A stretch of 11,157 bases of DNA from an uncultured Collinsella sp. GTDB taxonomy: Bacteria; Actinomycetota; Coriobacteriia; Coriobacteriales; Coriobacteriaceae. A model generated the notes under the pieces. It had not been told where the DNA came from. It ran no database searches and was given only the letters and a program-made list of their open reading frames with translations. Numbering within the stretch: the first letter of the stretch is position 1; each line of letters begins with the position of its first letter. Below are positions 1-8,172 of the stretch, piece after piece. The stretch covers positions 1 to 11,157 of the forward strand of contig CAUASQ010000051.1 of the NCBI GenBank assembly GCA_958431945.1. Direction: 5' to 3'. The position numbers and the translations under genes are program-made.

Positions 1-166
1 CGTTGCCGCGCCCCGCAGTGCCCGCTTCCCCCGAGAACAATTATCAGTGCAGGTACAGAGCTTGGACATATCCAGTGTGCTCGGCCTATTCAAATTTTGC
101 CGCATACTTCCGAAATCCGAGTCCGCTGAAAGCGCCTGCAACGCCATTTACGCAACAGATGTCTAG
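1..166. other. Left-edge segment with no confident gene
   Basis: No recognisable gene lies here. One plus-strand frame is open from base 2 to a TAG at 164-166 (54 codons), ending just before the terminator hairpin at 168-204. It could therefore be the last part of a convergent gene that shares that hairpin. A second plus frame is also open, to a stop inside the hairpin, and third-position GC is only moderate in both, so neither frame is favoured. The translated residues match no family I know. It may equally be the upstream region of a gene beyond the edge. Confidence 0.25.
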
Positions 167-167
167 T

Positions 168-204
168 AAAAACGGGTGGTAGCCGGCATGGCTACCACCC
201 GTTT
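168..204 (-). terminator. Strong intrinsic terminator of the activase operon
   Basis: A perfect 15-bp inverted repeat (170-184 with 190-204) encloses a 5-nt loop. Read on the minus strand, the stem is GC-rich in its middle and runs straight into five T residues (complement of 168-172), the classic Rho-independent arrangement. It begins 28 bp after the stop codon of the 1593-residue gene and should end that operon. On the plus strand the hairpin is followed by a weaker T-rich stretch, so it could also serve a convergent gene from the left. Confidence 0.9.
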
Positions 205-232
205 GTCTCATAGCTAGCCCAAAGCGGACATG

Positions 233-3200
233 TTACTTCTTAATGCCGCGTCCCAGGCGCTCGGCGACCGATGCCACGGCCTCCTCGCTGGCCGGCCCGC
301 AGCTCACACAGCCGTCATGAGCACGCATCTGGCCGGTGACCTCGTCCATCGCGAGCGGCGCCACCTTCTCGAGCTTAAAGCCCTTGCCGGCGCGCATGTT
401 CTCCTTGGCCACACTGATCATGAGCTTAATACGGTTGAGCTGGTTGACCTCGGATGCACCGGGGTCGTAGTCCACCGCGACAATGTTGCTCTCGGGGTGC
501 TGACGGCGCAGTTCCTTGATCACGGCCTTGCCCACCACGTGGTTAGGCAGGCACGCGAAGGGCTGCGTGCAGATGATGTTGGGCGCGCCATGGTCAATCA
601 GGTCGAGCATCTCGGCCGTGAGCAACCAGCCCTCGCCCATGTTGTTGCACACCGAAAGCACCGTGCGGGCCTTGTCGGCCATGGTGCCGATGCGCTCGGG
701 CGCCTCAAAGCGGCGGGACTTCTCGAGCATCTCCTCCACCGGCGTGCGCATCCAGTCCACCAGCTTGATGAGCGCTTGCATGCCCGCACGCGTCGTGGCA
801 GAGCTGCCCAACTCGTCCTTCTGCAGCTCGGCGTTGCTCATGGAGTACAGGAAGAAGTCGAGCAGGCCCGGCACCACGGCCTCGCAGCCCTCGCGCTCGA
901 TGACATCGACCACGTGGTTGTTGGCCGTGGGGTGGAACTTGACCAGGATCTCGCCGACCACGCCCACACGCGGCTTGGTACCCTCGCCCACAAGTGGCAT
1001 GGTGTCGAACGCGCGAATGGCCTCACGGCACAGCTTGGTGTAGTTATGCCTGTTGAACTTGGGCGCCAGCTTGCGAGCGCGCGCCATGTACTCCTCATAG
1101 AGCGCGTTGGCGGCACCGGGCGTGGCCTCGTACGGGCGGCAGCGGTAGAGCATCTGCATCATCACGTCACCAAAGAGCACCGCGTAGACTGCCTGCTTAA
1201 GCAGCGCCGGCGTCAGCTTGAAGCCGGGGTTGTCCTCGCCAAGCGCCACGGCCGAAAGCGAGATCACCGGGATCTCGGGGTGGCCGCTCTCGCGCAGGGC
1301 CTTGCGGATGAGCGCGATGTAGTTGGTGGCACGGCAGCCGCCGCCGGTCTGGCTGATGACCACGGCCGTCTTGGACAGGTCGTACCGACCGCTCTCGACG
1401 GCCTCCATGATCTGACCCGTCACCAGGATCGACGGATAGCAGATGTCATTGTTCACATAGCGCAGACCGGCCTCGACAGCATCGTGGTCAGTCGAGGGCA
1501 GCAGCTCAAGGTTGTAGCCGGCACCACGGAACACCTCTTTGACCAGGTCAAAGTGGATCGGCGCCATCTGCGGGCACAGAATGGTGTAGCCCTCCTCGCG
1601 CATCTGCTCGGTAAAGGGCACCTTGGACCACGTCGTCGATGCGCTCTCGCGCTGAGCCTCAAACGTGTACTTGCGGCTCGCGAACGCGGGGGCATCCGTG
1701 GAGGGAGCCACCGGCGCGGCATCGCCCTGCTCGTAGGCCTCGCCCGCGGCCGTGGCCTCGGCCAAGCGCTCGGCCTCCTGGTCCTTAAGCGCGGCCATGA
1801 GCGAGCGGATGCGGATACGCGCGGCACCTAGGTTGGACACCTCGTCGATCTTGAGCACGGTGTAGATTTTGCCGCTGGCCTCCAAGATCTCCTGCACCTG
1901 GTCGGTGGTCAGAGCATCCAGACCGCAGCCGAAAGAGTTGAGCTGAATCAGGTCCAGGTCGTTGCGCATCGTCACAAAACGGGCGACGGCGTACAGGCGG
2001 CTGTGGTACATCCACTGGTCGACGACGCGAATCGGACGCTCGGGCTTTACCAGGTGCGCGAGCGAATCCTCGGTAAAGACCGCAAAGCCAAAGCTCGAGA
2101 TAAGCTCGGGCAGGGCGTGGTTGATCTCGGGGTCGTTATGGTAGGGACGACCGGCGAGCACGATGCCGTGACCGCCGTGGTCCTCGACCCACTTAAGGGC
2201 CTCCTCGCCCATGGTCTGGATGTCCTCGTGGAAACGCGCGTCGGCCTCATAAGCGGCGTTAACGGCGGCATCGACCTCGGAGCGCGTGATCTTGGGACCG
2301 CGCACACGACCGCGACCGGCCTCAGCATCGGCCACGCGGTCGACGGCGAGCACCTGGTACAGGCGGCGCTTGAGCTCGGTCTTGTCGTGATAGGGCACAA
2401 ACGGGTACAGGAACTCGATATTCTGCTCGCGGATCTCGTCGATGTTGAGTGCCAACGCCGTGGGGTAGCTCATGACGATGGGGCAGTTGTAGCAGTTGCC
2501 AGCGGTCGGATCCTCCTTGCGCTCCCAGCGCACGCACGGCATCCAGATAAAGTCGACGTCACGGTCGATAAGGTTCATCACGTGGCCGTGGCTCATCTTG
2601 GCCGGATAGCACACGCTCTCGGACGGCATGGACTCGATGCCCGCCTGGTAGGTCTTCTTGCTCGACTGGTCGGACAGCTGCACGCTAAAGCCCAGGCGCG
2701 TAAAGAACGCGTGCCAGAAGGGGTAGTTCTCGTACATGTTGAGTGCGCGCGGGATACCCACGGTGCCGCGCGGGGCCTCGTCGGGACTCAGCACCTCGCG
2801 GTTAAACAGCAGCTCGTTTTTCTTTTTGAAGAGGTTGGGGGCCTCGGTCTTTTGCTTTTTGTGGCCGGCGCCCTTCTCGCAACGGTTGCCGGTAATGAAG
2901 CGCCTGCCGCCGCCAAAGTCGTTGACGGTAAGCTGGCAGTTGTTGGAGCAGCGGCCGCAGCGGACATGCTTTTGCGTCACGGTGAGGTGCGCGATGTCCT
3001 CGGCAGAAAGAATGGTCGAGGTGCCGTCGGCGCCGGCGCGATCGCGGGCGAGCAGGGCCGCACCGTAGGCGCCCATGCAGCCGGCGATGTCGGGACGCAC
3101 GGCATGAACGCCGGTGAGCTGCTCAAACGCGCGCAGCGTGGCATCGGACATAAAGGTACCGCCCTGAACGATTACCTGGCTGCCGATCTCCTTGGGGTCG

Positions 3201-5014
3201 CGCAGCTTAATGACCTTGAACAGGGCGTTCTTGATGACGGAATAGGACAGGCCGGCCGCGATGTCGCCCACCGTGGCGCCTTCCTTTTGCGCCTGCTTGA
3301 CGCGCGAGTTCATAAAGACCGTGCAGCGGCTGCCCAGGTCGACGGGGGCCTTGGCATGAATGGCGGCATCGGCAAACGCGCGCACGTCCATGTTCATAGA
3401 CACGGCGAAACTCTCGATAAAGCTGCCGCAGCCCGACGAGCAGGCCTCGTTGAGCATGATGTGCTCGATGACGCCGTCCTTGACGCGCAGACACTTCATG
3501 TCCTGGCCGCCGATGTCCAGGATGAACTCGACGCCGGGCAGGAAAGCCTTGGCGCCGCGCAGGTGCGCGACGGTCTCGATCTCGCCGGAATCGGCCTTGA
3601 GGGCCTCGATGAGCAGCGCCTCGCCGTAGCCCGTGGTGGTCACGTGGCCGATGGTGCAGCCCGCAGGGATGTGGTTGTAGAAATCGGCCATGATGACCTT
3701 GGCCGTGCCCAGGATGTCGCCGTTGTTGTTGCCGTACCAGGTGTGCAGCAGCTGGCCGTCCTCGCCCACGAGCGCGGCCTTCATGGTGGTGGAACCGGCG
3801 TCGATGCCGATGAACACACGGCCAGTGTAGCCGTCGAGCTTGCCCTTGGAGACGACCTCGGTGTCGTGGCGACCCTTGAACTCGGCAAAGTCCTCGTCGG
3901 TGGCAAAGAGCGGGTCCAGGCGCTCGACCTCAGCACCCTGCGTGTCGCCCAAGCTGTCGATGGCCTCGATAAGCTGCGGGAACGTGCTGAGCTTGTTGGA
4001 CTCGTGCGCCATGGCGGCGCCGCTCGCCACAAACAGGTGGGCGTTTTGGGGCACAATGCGGTGCTCCTCGTCCAGGTTGAGCGTGAGGTAGAAGCGGTGA
4101 CGCAGCTCGGAGAGGTACTGCAGCGGGCCGCCCAGGAAGGCGACGTTGCCGCGGATGGGACGGCCGCACGCCAGGCCCGAGATGGTCTGGGTCACAACGG
4201 CCTGGAAGATGGAGGCGGCCACGTCCTCGGGGCGGGCGCCCTCATTGAGCAGCGGCTGCACGTCGGTCTTGGCAAAAACGCCGCAGCGGCTGGCGATGGG
4301 ATAGATGGTGGTGGCGTTGGCCGCGAGCTCGTTGAGGCCGCTGGCATCGGTGTGGAGCAGGGCTGCCATCTGGTCGATGAACGCGCCCGTACCGCCGGCG
4401 CAGGTGCCGTTCATGCGCTGCTCGATGCCGTTATCGAAGTAGATGATCTTGGCGTCCTCGCCGCCCAACTCGATGGCGACGTCGGTGGCCGGGATGAGGG
4501 TCTCGACGGCGCGCTTGCTGGCGATGACTTCCTGGACAAACTCTAGGTCGAGCCATTGGGAAAGCAGCAGACCGCCCGAGCCGGTAATAGCGCAGGTCAT
4601 CTGGGCCGTCGGCAGCACGGTCGCAGCACCCTCGAACAGGTCGCGGGCGCAGGCACGGACGTCGGTGTGGTGGCGCTGGTACTTGGCGTAGACGATCTGG
4701 TTGTCGTCGTTAAGCACGGCGAGCTTAACGGTGGTGGAGCCCACGTCGATGCCCAGGTGCAGGTTGCCGCGGGCGGCCTCGGGGTTGAAGATCGCGCCTT
4801 CGGGGGCGTGGACGGCGGCTATGGGCTCAGCGGCGGCGGTGGGCTCGCTAGTGACGGACGCCTCCCCTGCCGCGTTCTTGGCATCGGCAACTGCCTCGGC
4901 AACTTTCTCGGCTGCCGCGGTCGCGGCCTTCTGGGCCGCGTCCACCACGGCGGGCGCGGCCTCGCGTGCGGCAGCGACCACACGATCCTTGATGCCCTCG
5001 ACGAGTTTGCTCAT
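233..5014 (-). CDS. Giant fused acyl-CoA dehydratase activase / DUF2229 protein
   Basis: A 1593-residue multidomain protein. Residues 1-70 are an alanine-rich, helix-prone extension. ASKHA activase domain 1 spans about 86-340, with nucleotide-binding motif GIDVGSTT (88-95) and cluster-type cysteines C205 and C244. Activase domain 2 spans about 401-660, with GIDAGSTT (403-410), C525 and C564. A four-cysteine cluster follows (C686, C689, C693, C712). A DUF2229-type region (about 750-900) carries C802, C827, C841 and C844. HgdB/activase-related sequence then continues to the end, including C1192, C1227, C1482, C1488 and a CxxC at 1569-1572. Known family role: activases of 2-hydroxyacyl-CoA dehydratases and benzoyl-CoA reductases hydrolyse ATP to push a low-potential electron from a [4Fe-4S] cluster into a partner enzyme. 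Inference: activator and acceptor are fused here; the substrate is unknown. The ATG has a strong GAGGAGA site overlapping the end of the upstream TetR gene. No signal peptide or membrane segment is seen, so it should be cytosolic. Confidence 0.93.
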   Translation of the reverse strand: MSKLVEGIKDRVVAAAREAAPAVVDAAQKAATAAAEKVAEAVADAKNAAGEASVTSEPTAAAEPIAAVHAPEGAIFNPEAARGNLHLGIDVGSTTVKLAVLNDDNQIVYAKYQRHHTDVRACARDLFEGAATVLPTAQMTCAITGSGGLLLSQWLDLEFVQEVIASKRAVETLIPATDVAIELGGEDAKIIYFDNGIEQRMNGTCAGGTGAFIDQMAALLHTDASGLNELAANATTIYPIASRCGVFAKTDVQPLLNEGARPEDVAASIFQAVVTQTISGLACGRPIRGNVAFLGGPLQYLSELRHRFYLTLNLDEEHRIVPQNAHLFVASGAAMAHESNKLSTFPQLIEAIDSLGDTQGAEVERLDPLFATDEDFAEFKGRHDTEVVSKGKLDGYTGRVFIGIDAGSTTMKAALVGEDGQLLHTWYGNNNGDILGTAKVIMADFYNHIPAGCTIGHVTTTGYGEALLIEALKADSGEIETVAHLRGAKAFLPGVEFILDIGGQDMKCLRVKDGVIEHIMLNEACSSGCGSFIESFAVSMNMDVRAFADAAIHAKAPVDLGSRCTVFMNSRVKQAQKEGATVGDIAAGLSYSVIKNALFKVIKLRDPKEIGSQVIVQGGTFMSDATLRAFEQLTGVHAVRPDIAGCMGAYGAALLARDRAGADGTSTILSAEDIAHLTVTQKHVRCGRCSNNCQLTVNDFGGGRRFITGNRCEKGAGHKKQKTEAPNLFKKKNELLFNREVLSPDEAPRGTVGIPRALNMYENYPFWHAFFTRLGFSVQLSDQSSKKTYQAGIESMPSESVCYPAKMSHGHVMNLIDRDVDFIWMPCVRWERKEDPTAGNCYNCPIVMSYPTALALNIDEIREQNIEFLYPFVPYHDKTELKRRLYQVLAVDRVADAEAGRGRVRGPKITRSEVDAAVNAAYEADARFHEDIQTMGEEALKWVEDHGGHGIVLAGRPYHNDPEINHALPELISSFGFAVFTEDSLAHLVKPERPIRVVDQWMYHSRLYAVARFVTMRNDLDLIQLNSFGCGLDALTTDQVQEILEASGKIYTVLKIDEVSNLGAARIRIRSLMAALKDQEAERLAEATAAGEAYEQGDAAPVAPSTDAPAFASRKYTFEAQRESASTTWSKVPFTEQMREEGYTILCPQMAPIHFDLVKEVFRGAGYNLELLPSTDHDAVEAGLRYVNNDICYPSILVTGQIMEAVESGRYDLSKTAVVISQTGGGCRATNYIALIRKALRESGHPEIPVISLSAVALGEDNPGFKLTPALLKQAVYAVLFGDVMMQMLYRCRPYEATPGAANALYEEYMARARKLAPKFNRHNYTKLCREAIRAFDTMPLVGEGTKPRVGVVGEILVKFHPTANNHVVDVIEREGCEAVVPGLLDFFLYSMSNAELQKDELGSSATTRAGMQALIKLVDWMRTPVEEMLEKSRRFEAPERIGTMADKARTVLSVCNNMGEGWLLTAEMLDLIDHGAPNIICTQPFACLPNHVVGKAVIKELRRQHPESNIVAVDYDPGASEVNQLNRIKLMISVAKENMRAGKGFKLEKVAPLAMDEVTGQMRAHDGCVSCGPASEEAVASVAERLGRGIKK

Positions 5015-5025
5015 TGTCTCTCCTC

Positions 5026-5736
5026 TTAGTTGTTGGACTCGACGGTTGCAGCGGCGTCGGCCGCGTCCTCGAGCTGCAAGTTCAATAGCTTCATGCCGTA
5101 TTCCGGCACGTTGATATCGATGGGTTGGCCATACAGGTCGCCGGGGCGCACAAAAGCGAGCACCGTCATAATGCGCGCCATGGCCTCGGGCGATTCGGTG
5201 AGCCCACGCTCAAACCAGCGCTGAATCATGCCGACCTCGGCACTCACGACGTAGGTGACGTAGTAGTCAAAGAACGTGCCCAGCGCCAGACCCAGAATGC
5301 CCGTCTGCGCACGCGGCACCACAGCCTCACGCGCGGTGTCGATGATCCTTTTAATAAAGGCCTGGTCGCCGCCCGGACCCAGCAGCACACCGATTAAGTC
5401 GCGGTTGGCCGCAAGATAACGCAGCAGCTCAACCGAACCGGGCGCCGGCTCGAGCTCATCGATGTTGTGATAGAGATCAGGCAGATGAGCTGCGGTGATG
5501 AGCTCAATGCGCTCACGGATCTCGGCCAGCAAGCCGTCCTCGATTTGATTGATAAAGTCGGGGATATCGCGGTAGTGCGAATAGAACGTGCGGCGCGTAA
5601 GGCCAGCACGCTCGGTGAGCGACGCGACATTAATGCGCGAAAGGTCGCCGCTTTCGGCAAGCTCGCTGGCAAGTGCCTGGCGAAGGGCACGCTGCGAGCG
5701 AAGGGACCGGCGATCGCATTTCTCGAGCTGGGACAA
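5026..5736 (-). CDS. TetR/AcrR-family regulator of the activase operon
   Basis: A 236-residue one-component repressor-like protein. The N-terminal DNA-binding domain has its helix-turn-helix at about residues 34-56, ending in the typical TRRTFYSHYRD stretch. The helical C-terminal part (about 75-215) would form the ligand pocket and dimer interface. The start codon is TTG, supported by an excellent AGGAGG ribosome site four bases upstream; no better ATG lies nearby. The gene stops 11 bp before the 1593-residue activase gene, whose ribosome site overlaps the region of this stop, so the two are very likely co-transcribed and translationally coupled. Several short dyads in its own promoter suggest autoregulation. 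Ligand unknown; an acyl-CoA or fatty-acid-type signal is plausible from its partner but is only inference. Confidence 0.9.
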   Translation of the reverse strand: MSQLEKCDRRSLRSQRALRQALASELAESGDLSRINVASLTERAGLTRRTFYSHYRDIPDFINQIEDGLLAEIRERIELITAAHLPDLYHNIDELEPAPGSVELLRYLAANRDLIGVLLGPGGDQAFIKRIIDTAREAVVPRAQTGILGLALGTFFDYYVTYVVSAEVGMIQRWFERGLTESPEAMARIMTVLAFVRPGDLYGQPIDINVPEYGMKLLNLQLEDAADAAATVESNN

Positions 5737-5758
5737 GCGTCCTCCTTGTTACTCAGCC

Positions 5759-5800
5759 TGTGCGCTATTGCACAGTGCGAGTATTATTGCACACCGTGTG
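5759..5800 (-). promoter_or_regulatory. Candidate TetR operator/promoter region of the activase operon
   Basis: The short gap upstream of the TetR gene is packed with dyads. TGTGC and GCACA arms lie at 5759-5763 and 5770-5774; GTGC and GCAC ends lie at 5775-5778 and 5789-5792; CACAC and GTGTG lie at 5790-5794 and 5796-5800. On the minus strand TGTGCAATA occurs twice, 19 bp apart (5766-5774 and 5785-5793). A -10-like AATAAT (complement of 5783-5788) sits among them, but I could not find a convincing -35. The layout fits a repressor binding over its own promoter; which dyad is the true operator cannot be told by eye. Confidence 0.5.
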
Positions 5801-5828
5801 TATCAACACGTAAAGGCAATATTTGGGA

Positions 5829-5857
5829 TGTGATAAAGGGACAGCCCCTTTGTCACA
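5829..5857 (-). terminator. Hairpin directly after the HAD phosphatase stop
   Basis: Two 12-bp arms (5829-5840 and 5846-5857) form a stem with one central mismatch and a 5-nt loop, immediately adjacent to the stop codon of the HAD gene. It is placed as a terminator, but on the minus strand it is followed by CCC and an A/T-mixed stretch rather than a clean T tract, so its efficiency is uncertain. It separates the HAD gene from the promoter of the downstream TetR-activase operon. Confidence 0.6.
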
Positions 5858-6715
5858 TTATTCGATGACGGTGCGGGAGTTCTGCTTGCGCATGGTGGCG
5901 AGCATGTGCTTGGGGACGGCGTGGACCATGCAGCTGCCGATAGTTGCGCTCGCGGCAGCCTTAGCTGCATCGCTAGCGTTTTTGGTCGCGTAGCTGCGGT
6001 GGAAACGCTTGAGCATGGCGATGTCGTTGCCGCCGTCGCCGTAGACCGCGACCTCGTCCTCGGCAATACCGTAGTAGCCCGCCAGCCAGGCCACACTCTC
6101 GCCCTTGTTGCACGCCACGTCCGTGATCTCGAACATCACCGGATCGAACGGCGCGTTGACCACGCGGTCCGATCGCTCGGCAAGATAGGCCTTAAGGTCG
6201 CGCTCCAGCTCGGGCGAGGTTACGCGGCAGTTGATCTTGCACACATCGTGGCGAAGGATGTCACCGATCGACTGGTCGAAATACTGCTCCTCGTGATAGC
6301 CGCCACGCGCACGCATGCCACGCATCACGATACGCTTAATGGGACTGTCCTTTTTAAAGCCCGCCTGGTGCATCTCGAACGATCCACTCGAGAACATGCC
6401 ATCGGGCGTGGAGCAATCAAAGCAAATGTCCGGGAACGCCTTGAGCAGCTCCTCAGTGATCTGTGGGTCGATGGTCCAGGTTTTGAGCACCTCGCCATGG
6501 CTGTCGCGCACGATGGAGCCATTGGAGCAGCAGGCGTCAAGCGCCAGGCCCGTAAAGCCATGCTCGCCGATCGGCAACGTCGAGCGCCCGGTCGCGGGAA
6601 CCACATGCAGGCCAGCCTCGGTCAGCTCGCGAATGGCACGGCGGATAGTCCCGTCCGCCTCGTGCAGGGCGTTAAGCAGCGTTCCGTCTAAATCACTCGC
6701 GAACATCTTGATCAT
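5858..6715 (-). CDS. Cof-type HAD-superfamily hydrolase (HAD-IIB)
   Basis: A 285-residue soluble phosphatase-like protein. All four HAD motifs are visible: the nucleophile motif DLDGT (D8 and D10), motif II threonine T42 in PATGR, the motif III lysine K204 in NKGES, and motif IV GDGGND (D227, D231). The large cap between motifs II and III is typical of Cof/YidA-like sugar-phosphate or cofactor phosphatases; the actual substrate cannot be read from sequence. The start is placed at the second ATG because the GAGAGG ribosome site sits seven bases before it, whereas it nearly touches the first ATG at 6721, which would add two residues. The last 30 residues (IGSCMVHAV region) differ from the usual Cof ending. 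It follows the MFS gene by about 100 bp and probably has its own promoter. Confidence 0.9.
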   Translation of the reverse strand: MIKMFASDLDGTLLNALHEADGTIRRAIRELTEAGLHVVPATGRSTLPIGEHGFTGLALDACCSNGSIVRDSHGEVLKTWTIDPQITEELLKAFPDICFDCSTPDGMFSSGSFEMHQAGFKKDSPIKRIVMRGMRARGGYHEEQYFDQSIGDILRHDVCKINCRVTSPELERDLKAYLAERSDRVVNAPFDPVMFEITDVACNKGESVAWLAGYYGIAEDEVAVYGDGGNDIAMLKRFHRSYATKNASDAAKAAASATIGSCMVHAVPKHMLATMRKQNSRTVIE

Positions 6716-6743
6716 GGACATACCTCTCTTTCGTCTGCACGAT

Positions 6744-6749
6744 ATTGTA
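6744..6749 (-). promoter_or_regulatory. Candidate -10 box for the HAD gene
   Basis: The minus strand reads TACAAT here, a five-of-six match to the housekeeping -10 consensus, 28 bp before the chosen HAD start. The -35 region at normal spacing is poor (CGTTTC), so this is only a candidate. Its presence hints that the HAD gene is not purely dependent on readthrough from the transporter gene. Confidence 0.3.
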
Positions 6750-6817
6750 GACGAGCAGGAGAACTGGAAACGGCGGGGTAAGCAAACCTTACGCGAGGGC
6801 TTACACCGCCCAAGGCC

Positions 6818-8086
6818 TTACTCGCCCGCCCCTTTGCGTTCAAACATGCCGAGCAAAAGAGCGACGAGCACGCCGGCAGCGACCATCGCCGCCATAACGA
6901 CCGCAGGCGTTGCCATGTCGTAAGCGTAGCCATAAACCATCTGCCCTATCGGAGTGGTACACGAAAGCAGCAGGTGAACAATCGAGAGAGCCTTTCCTCT
7001 CACCCCTCTTGCAGCCTCGCGCTGCACGCGCCCAATAAGCTCGATCGAAGCAACATTGGCCCACAGCATCACCCAGAATATGCCGAGAGAATAGGCAATG
7101 CATGCGGCCCATGCGGGCGCGCCGGTCGCCAACGACATCCAAACCGGAACAACACCAAGAGTCGACAACAGGATGTATCGCCCCATGTGTCCCGTGTTGA
7201 ACCTATGCGGCGACACACCGACCATAAGTCCGCCAACGAGTCCGCCAGCCCCAGCCGCCCCCTCAATGAGGCCAACCCATTGAACGGGCGCCCCGAGATG
7301 TACTGAAACGACAACGGGGGCACCCAACGAGGCGCCCGCGAGCGCCAGGTTGAACAGCGCTGCCAGCAAAACTGTAAGCAACAGCGTTTGGTTGGCCCCA
7401 AAGAAAGCAATCGCATTACGTAGGCCAAGATCGGGGCCCTGGCCCTTTTTCGCATCTCTTTCTTTGTTGCATGAAGACGCCCGAGAAACCAGCGTGCCAA
7501 CAATTACGGAGACGGTAAAGCCCAAAGATGCCACGGCGCCTGCGCCATCGATTCCAGCCCAGCCGTAAAGGGCCGCCCCGGCAAAGGGGCCCAGGATGTT
7601 TGCTCCCATTGTGACTTGAGAAGCCCAAGCGCACCCTCGCTCCACCTGATCATCACCCAACAGCTCGGGAATAGCGGCCTGGACCGCAGGCTTGCAAATC
7701 GCCTGCGCCGCGTAGACGGCACACAGCAACACTATTGTCGACGCGACGCTGCCAAACGCGTTCCGGCACAGGGGCATACAAGCAGTCACCGCCGCGAGCC
7801 CCGTCCCAAGAACGGTGAAGATGCGACCACAATCCGCGCGGTCCGCAAGCACACCGCCCAAAGGCGTTGCCGCAAGATAAGGAAGAAAGGACACTGCCCC
7901 CACAAGGCCATACGCGGTGGCGGAGCCCGTCTCGTCCAGCACATAAAGCGGACAAGCGAAGCAGAGAATGGCACTTCCCAGAAGCAAGCATGCCTGGGCC
8001 AGCAGCAAGGCGGCAAACCGCCGTGTATTCGCGCGCCGGACTCTAGCGGCACCCGCCGCGTCAAGTCTTTCCCGCTCGATGGACAT
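6818..8086 (-). CDS. MFS transporter, drug-efflux-like
   Basis: A 422-residue inner-membrane secondary transporter of the major facilitator superfamily. About 12 hydrophobic segments are visible, split by a charged cytoplasmic loop at about residues 201-218. The loop between helices 2 and 3 carries the MFS motif A (GGVLADRADCGRIF, 77-90). A G-R-V-Q-R stretch near 352 resembles the conserved segment of MefA/EntS-like exporters. Family knowledge suggests proton-driven export of a small molecule; the substrate is not determinable. The start has a GGGAGG ribosome site at good spacing. The gene lies about 110 bp downstream of a TetR gene on the same strand, and its promoter carries a near-perfect operator, so it is probably the target of that regulator and induced by a ligand it exports. 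Confidence 0.9.
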   Translation of the reverse strand: MSIERERLDAAGAARVRRANTRRFAALLLAQACLLLGSAILCFACPLYVLDETGSATAYGLVGAVSFLPYLAATPLGGVLADRADCGRIFTVLGTGLAAVTACMPLCRNAFGSVASTIVLLCAVYAAQAICKPAVQAAIPELLGDDQVERGCAWASQVTMGANILGPFAGAALYGWAGIDGAGAVASLGFTVSVIVGTLVSRASSCNKERDAKKGQGPDLGLRNAIAFFGANQTLLLTVLLAALFNLALAGASLGAPVVVSVHLGAPVQWVGLIEGAAGAGGLVGGLMVGVSPHRFNTGHMGRYILLSTLGVVPVWMSLATGAPAWAACIAYSLGIFWVMLWANVASIELIGRVQREAARGVRGKALSIVHLLLSCTTPIGQMVYGYAYDMATPAVVMAAMVAAGVLVALLLGMFERKGAGE

Positions 8087-8102
8087 GCAAAGCCCTCCCC
8101 AG

Positions 8103-8123
8103 ATACATACTGTTGGTATGTAT
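8103..8123 (-). promoter_or_regulatory. Operator O1 at the MFS promoter (perfect palindrome)
   Basis: Perfect 8-bp arms ATACATAC (8103-8110) and GTATGTAT (8116-8123) flank a 5-bp centre TGTTG. The site overlaps the end of the -10 box and covers the predicted transcription start of the MFS gene, the place where a bound TetR dimer would block initiation. A second, near-identical site lies 70 bp upstream. Confidence 0.85.
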
Positions 8124-8150
8124 TATGTACAGCGCATTTGCTTCGGGCAA
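8122..8150 (-). promoter_or_regulatory. Promoter of the MFS gene
   Basis: The minus strand has TTGCCC (complement of 8145-8150) and CATAAT (complement of 8122-8127) separated by exactly 17 bp: a four-of-six -35 and a five-of-six -10. Operator O1 begins at the -10 and covers the start site; operator O2 lies 22 bp upstream of the -35. Confidence 0.7.
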
Positions 8151-8172
8151 CGCCGGCGCGTTCCTCCACGCA

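Noticed and set aside
63..74. TGGA/TCCA dyad near the left edge
   Set aside because: Four-bp arms are too short to support a call.
230..4546. Long plus-strand open frames of 533 and 847 codons opposite the activase gene
   Set aside because: They lie entirely antisense to a gene with clear domain motifs, their translations are low-complexity (rich in His, Arg, Gly, Ala) and they have no ribosome sites. Long antisense frames are expected in GC-rich coding DNA.
6778..6792. GTAAG/CTTAC hairpin after the MFS gene as a terminator
   Set aside because: The stem is only 5 bp with weak pairing and no T tract follows on the minus strand.
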